Shown here piece after piece: positions 7,660 through 11,372 of a stretch of DNA of 11,372 nt. Origin of the DNA: Thermaceae bacterium (GTDB taxonomy: Bacteria; Deinococcota; Deinococci; Deinococcales; Marinithermaceae); contig JALSQD010000042.1 in the NCBI GenBank assembly GCA_026985615.1, forward strand, positions 1 to 11,372, given 5' to 3'. Positions within the stretch are counted from its first letter, which is position 1; each line of letters opens with the position of its first letter. The notes below the pieces were generated by a model, which worked only from the letters and a program-made list of their open reading frames with translations, did not search any database and was not told the origin of the DNA. The translations under genes and the position numbers were made by a program.

Positions 7660-7683
7660 GCGAAGTTTTGTCCTTTTGCGAAG
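7648..7683 (+). repeat. Perfect 18-bp tandem duplication
   Basis: TTTTGTCCTTTTGCGAAG occurs twice without gap (7648-7665 and 7666-7683). Each unit itself has two TTTTG blocks, so TTTTG recurs at 7648, 7656, 7666 and 7674. It lies about 100-140 bp upstream of the lipoprotein ATG. It could be a recent slippage product or a reiterated protein-binding site; nothing in the sequence decides. Confidence 0.9.
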
Positions 7684-7728
7684 GAAGAAGGGCCGTACTC
7701 TCGTGTACGATGGCGATCTCTGCCCTCG

Positions 7729-7734
7729 TATATT
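7729..7734 (+). promoter_or_regulatory. Candidate -10 box for the lipoprotein gene
   Basis: TATATT (5 of 6 to consensus) would start transcription near 7741 and give a leader of about 45 nt containing GGAGGT at 7775-7780. No -35 hexamer is found 16-18 bp upstream, so this remains tentative. Confidence 0.35.
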
Positions 7735-7752
7735 TGTGACGTTTTTGTGACG
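7733..7752 (+). promoter_or_regulatory. 11-bp-period direct repeat upstream of the lipoprotein gene
   Basis: TTTGTGACG occurs at 7733-7741 and 7744-7752, also readable as TTGTGAC-GTTT-TTGTGAC. The copies lie on the same face of the helix and overlap the end of the candidate -10 box and the predicted transcription start, a position suited to repression if TATATT is used. If the real promoter lies further downstream, the same repeat would be placed for activation. Confidence 0.4.
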
Positions 7753-7786
7753 CTCGCCCCGCTACCTTCGGAGCGGAGGTTGACGG

Positions 7787-9292
7787 ATGAAACGTTTGCG
7801 CTACCTTCTTTTAGGTTTCGGAGCAGCGGTTTTGCTGGCCGCCTGCGGCGGTGCCGGCGGCACCCACACCCTCGGCGGTACGGTGAGCGGCCTCAGGGGC
7901 ACGCTGGTGCTCGAAAACGGTAGTAGCGCGGTGACGGTCACCGAAAACGGCCCCTTCGCCTTTCCCAAAAAGCTCCCCGACGGCAGCTACTACCGGGTGC
8001 GGGTCAAGACCCCGCCGCGCTTCGAGCGCTGCTCGGTGACGAACGGTGAGGGCGTGGTTAATGGGACCGACGTCAGCGACGTGGCGGTCGCCTGCACCGA
8101 CAAGGACTGGATGGGCCCGATGGAGCTGGAGCCCACCCTCGCCGGCGGCGCCTCCCGGGTGCGGGCCGCTTTCGCCGGCGACGTGCCGATGGTGGCCTGG
8201 GGGGAGGGCAGCTCGGTCTACCTGAGCACCCTCACCTTCGGGGGCTGGAGCCTCCCCGCCCAGATAAGCGGCTCGGGAAGCTACCCGGCCCTCGCCGGCA
8301 ACCTCGAGGGCCGGGCGGTGCTGGCCTGGGTGGAACACGGGAGCCCGCGGCGGCTCTTCGCGCTCAGCTGGTACCGAGGCGCGTGGTCGCCCAAGGAGGT
8401 TGTAAGCACCGTCGGGAATACAGTAAGGGGCGAGCCGCAGCTGGCCCTGAGCACGAGCGACCGGGCCGCCCTGGCCTGGATCGAGGACGACGGCGCCAAC
8501 GACCGGGCGACGGTGGCGCTCTACGACGGCCACCACTGGACCTCCCCCCACTACGTCAGCCCCTCGGGGGTGGACGCCGGCGACCCAGCGGTGGCCGTCA
8601 ACAACAGCGGCGACGTGCTGGCGGCCTGGAAACAGGGGAGCCGGGTCTACGCCGCCCTGCGAACCGGCGGCGTCTGGGGCGCGCCCAGCGAGCTCTACAC
8701 CGGCGGCTTGAACACCAGCACGCCCCAGGCCTTCCTCGACGACGCCGGCCGCGCCTACGTGGCCTGGGACATCCAGCCTCCCGGCCCCGGCAACCCCGAG
8801 ATCGCCCTCGCCAGCTACAGCCCACAAAGCAGGATGTGGACGTCTCACCTCGGCTTCGAATACGGTTGGCGGCCCGTCCTCACCGGCGACGCCGCCAGCG
8901 GCCGGCTGGCGTTCTTCTGGCTCAAGGACGGGGCGCTCTGGGTGCGCGTCTACGAGGATGACGACTGGCAGGACTCCGAGGCCCTGAGCCCCGCGGGCAG
9001 CAACCCCGGCCCCGCCAGCGCGGCTATGGACGCCAGCGGCAATGTGGTGGTCACCTGGCAGCAGGAGGACGGCGACGGCGTCCGCCAGGCCTACGCCGCC
9101 TTCCGCCAGTACGGGGACTGGATCAAGCCCGCGGGCCGGGACGACTTCTTGAGCTTCGCCGGCCGCGACGTGCGGTCCCCAGGCCTCTTCGGCAACCCCG
9201 CCGCCGCCCTCGGCGAGGGCCGGGCCCTGGTCGCCTGGAGCCAGGACGACGGCAGCGGTAGTGACCACTCCAGCGCGAATCTCTACTGGTAA
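7787..9292 (+). CDS. Lipoprotein with an N-terminal beta domain and a beta-propeller-like repeat region
   Basis: A 501-residue predicted lipoprotein. ATG at 7787 with GGAGGT 6 nt upstream; signal peptide ends in lipobox LAAC with lipidated C20. Residues of about 27-103 form a small beta domain (GGTVSGLRGTLVLENG, then DGSYYRVRVKT) with C82 and C103 probably in a disulfide, a module recurring in bacterial lipoproteins. From about 115 on there are about 7-8 repeats of 43-60 residues. Each has a small-hydrophobic-AW strand end (W138, W181, W231, W281, W327, W378, W424, W484), followed in the first seven by a second Trp (W154, W200, W251, W297, W351, W394, W445). This pattern suggests a seven-bladed propeller of the sialidase/BNR-like kind. 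No complete Asp-box or catalytic set is seen, so a binding or surface role is more likely than hydrolysis. It is the only rightward gene here; specific function is unknown. Confidence 0.88.
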   Translation: MKRLRYLLLGFGAAVLLAACGGAGGTHTLGGTVSGLRGTLVLENGSSAVTVTENGPFAFPKKLPDGSYYRVRVKTPPRFERCSVTNGEGVVNGTDVSDVAVACTDKDWMGPMELEPTLAGGASRVRAAFAGDVPMVAWGEGSSVYLSTLTFGGWSLPAQISGSGSYPALAGNLEGRAVLAWVEHGSPRRLFALSWYRGAWSPKEVVSTVGNTVRGEPQLALSTSDRAALAWIEDDGANDRATVALYDGHHWTSPHYVSPSGVDAGDPAVAVNNSGDVLAAWKQGSRVYAALRTGGVWGAPSELYTGGLNTSTPQAFLDDAGRAYVAWDIQPPGPGNPEIALASYSPQSRMWTSHLGFEYGWRPVLTGDAASGRLAFFWLKDGALWVRVYEDDDWQDSEALSPAGSNPGPASAAMDASGNVVVTWQQEDGDGVRQAYAAFRQYGDWIKPAGRDDFLSFAGRDVRSPGLFGNPAAALGEGRALVAWSQDDGSGSDHSSANLYW

Positions 9293-9314
9293 AGGAGCTG
9301 TCCGCAGTATAAAC

Positions 9315-9339
9315 CAGGCCGGAGGTCATCTCCGGCCTG
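9315..9339. terminator. Bidirectional terminator between convergent genes
   Basis: CAGGCCGGAG (9315-9324) and CTCCGGCCTG (9330-9339) form a perfect 10-bp stem with loop GTCAT in the 65-bp gap between the convergent lipoprotein and fba genes. On the minus strand the stem is followed by GTTTAT, on the plus strand by TCTGCT; the leftward direction (fba) is the better supported. Confidence 0.75.
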
Positions 9340-9357
9340 TCTGCTAGCGCCGCCTGT

Positions 9358-10281
<924 letters not shown>

Positions 10282-10298
10282 GCCAACCTCCCGACCTG

Positions 10299-10304
10299 AT
10301 TGTA
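10299..10304 (-). promoter_or_regulatory. Candidate -10 box for fba
   Basis: Minus-strand TACAAT (5 of 6 to consensus) in the 37-bp gap, 17 nt before the fba ATG. No -35 match at 16-18 bp. Transcription would begin close to the Shine-Dalgarno, giving a leader of only about 10 nt. Confidence 0.35.
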
Positions 10305-10318
10305 CGCCACGCGCAAAG

Positions 10319-11372
10319 TTAGTCCGTGAAGCCCTGGCCCGTCATCTGGGTGAGGAGCAGCTTGAACTCGTGCGGGCTGGTGGCGAAGTCCTGGGCATCC
10401 TCGAGCGAGATGATGCCCTCGTTGTAGAGGTCCACCAGGTGCTGGTCGAAGGTGTGCATCCCCCGGACGTTGTCGTCCATGAGGGCTTCCTTGATCTGCG
10501 GGGTCTTCTCCTCGTCCTTGATGTACTCGCGGATGAGGGGCGTGGCCACGAGCACCTCGTGGGCGAGCGCGCGGCCGCGGCCGTCGGCCCGCGGCAGCAA
10601 ACGCTGGGAGACGATGCCCAGCAGCGACTCGGCCAGCAGGATACGGATCTGCTGGTGCTCGTGCAGCGGGAAGAAGTCGATGATGCGGTTGATCGTCCGG
10701 ATCGAGTCGAGGGTATGCAGTGTCGAGAAGACCAGGTGCCCCGTCTGGGCGGCGGTGATCGCGGCCTCCACCGTTTCGCGGTCGCGCATCTCGCCGATGA
10801 GGATCACGTCGGGGTCCTGGCGCATCGAGTACTTGAGCCCGGTCTGGAAGGAATCCGTGTCCACCCCCACCTCGCGCTGGACGACGAGGCTCTTCTTGTT
10901 TTTGTGCAGGTACTCGATGGGGTCCTCGATGGTGATGATGTTCTTGGGGTAATGGGTGTTGATGTGGTCGATCAAGGCCGCCAAGGTGGTGGACTTACCG
11001 GAGCCGGTGGGGCCGGTGATGAGCACGAGGCCGCGCTCCTGACCGCCGAAGTGTTCCATGATCGGGCGCGGCAGCCCCAACGCCTCGAAACTGGGGATGG
11101 CGTCGGATATGACGCGCATCACCAGACCCATGGAGCCGCGCTGGCGCAGGAGGTTGCAGCGGAACCGGGCGACGCCGGGGATCGTGTAGGCGAAGTCCAT
11201 CTCCTTCTGGTACTCGAACATCTCCCACTGTTCGGGGGTGAGCAGCACCTTGATGATCTGCTCGACCTCGGCCGGGCTGAGCTCCTTGGGGCTGAAGGGC
11301 TTGAGCTTGCCGTCGATGCGCACCGTCGGCGGCGCCCCCGCCTGCAGGTGGATGTCGGAGGCGCGCTGCGCC
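10319..11372 (-). CDS. pilT: Type IV pilus retraction ATPase, PilT/PilU family (5' end outside window)
   Basis: Hexameric motor ATPase that depolymerises type IV pili at the inner membrane, powering twitching and, in Thermaceae, often DNA uptake. 350 residues are visible; the frame stays open to the window edge, where ASDIHLQAGAPPTVRIDG is the normal PilT N-terminal region, so only some 10-20 residues are missing and the GTG at 11323 is an internal valine. Seen: Walker A GPTGSGKS (about residue 120 of the visible part), Asp box TIEDPIEY, Walker B DPDVILIGEMRD, His box TAAQTGHLVFSTLHT and arginine-finger region. The C-terminal GMHTFDQHLVDLYNEGIISLEDA is more like PilU or PilT2 paralogues than E. 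coli/Pseudomonas PilT, so this may be an accessory retraction motor. fba follows by 37 bp. Confidence 0.93.
   Translation of the reverse strand, partial: AQRASDIHLQAGAPPTVRIDGKLKPFSPKELSPAEVEQIIKVLLTPEQWEMFEYQKEMDFAYTIPGVARFRCNLLRQRGSMGLVMRVISDAIPSFEALGLPRPIMEHFGGQERGLVLITGPTGSGKSTTLAALIDHINTHYPKNIITIEDPIEYLHKNKKSLVVQREVGVDTDSFQTGLKYSMRQDPDVILIGEMRDRETVEAAITAAQTGHLVFSTLHTLDSIRTINRIIDFFPLHEHQQIRILLAESLLGIVSQRLLPRADGRGRALAHEVLVATPLIREYIKDEEKTPQIKEALMDDNVRGMHTFDQHLVDLYNEGIISLEDAQDFATSPHEFKLLLTQMTGQGFTD

Noticed and set aside
7648..7683. Possible CRISPR-like repeat
   Set aside because: Only two directly adjacent 18-bp copies with no spacer, no leader and no cas genes.
7694..7709. CGTAC-N6-GTACG inverted repeat upstream of the lipoprotein
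   Set aside because: Five-bp arms are common by chance in this GC-rich DNA; no promoter element is placed meaningfully around it.
7600..7923. Short plus-strand frame through the 18-bp duplication, with a tandem CPFAK motif
   Set aside because: It overlaps the lipoprotein start by 137 nt in another frame, has only a weak ribosome site and no domain; the tandem peptide is just the DNA duplication translated.
7811..9268. Long minus-strand open frame inside the lipoprotein gene
   Set aside because: Its composition (Val/Ala/Gly/Pro/His) is typical of an antisense shadow; the plus-strand frame has a signal peptide, lipobox, Shine-Dalgarno and regular Trp repeats.

Overview
This is an ordinary-looking chromosomal segment of a GC-rich bacterium, most likely a member of the Thermaceae (Deinococcota, the Thermus / Meiothermus / Oceanithermus / Marinithermus group). 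The class II fructose-bisphosphate aldolase reads very close to what I remember of the Thermus enzyme. A retraction ATPase, a DUF4384-PEGA protein and a bactofilin/M23 pair also fit that group. Genus cannot be fixed by eye. Nothing looks like a phage, IS element, CRISPR array, tRNA or rRNA.

Layout, left to right. 1-129: no gene, one strong hairpin. 130-1408 (minus): a nucleotidyltransferase-fold protein followed by an overlapping two-TM protein with a CBS-like tail. 1466-2884 (minus): an exported DUF4384 protein with four tandem PEGA repeats, bounded downstream by a 13-bp GC hairpin. 2976-6162 (minus): M23 endopeptidase, bactofilin, accD, accA, packed with a 10-nt gap and then 1-nt and 17-nt overlaps. 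6232-7512 (minus): pyrimidine-nucleoside phosphorylase. 7513-7786: a divergent control region of about 270 bp with a dyad, a tandem duplication, a terminator-like hairpin and an 11-bp-period direct repeat. 7787-9292 (plus, the only gene on this strand): a lipoprotein with a beta-propeller. 9315-9339: hairpin between convergent genes. 9358-10281 (minus): fba. 10319-11372 (minus, 5' end outside the window): PilT/PilU-family ATPase.

Functionally the window is mostly envelope and central metabolism. The M23-bactofilin pair shapes or remodels peptidoglycan, and AccD/AccA form the carboxyltransferase of acetyl-CoA carboxylase for membrane lipid synthesis. Their packing suggests coordinated synthesis of wall and membrane. 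The PEGA protein and the propeller lipoprotein are exported proteins of unknown task. Pdp salvages pyrimidine nucleosides, Fba serves glycolysis/gluconeogenesis, and PilT retracts type IV pili.

I do not see a convincing new multi-gene system. The most interesting signals are regulatory. Three genes without a usable Shine-Dalgarno carry a TANNNT hexamer 6-7 nt before the start codon, the pattern expected of leaderless mRNAs. There is a perfect dyad over the pdp -10 box. Two different promoter regions carry 7-4-7 direct repeats with an 11-bp period, the architecture of OmpR/PhoB-type sites.
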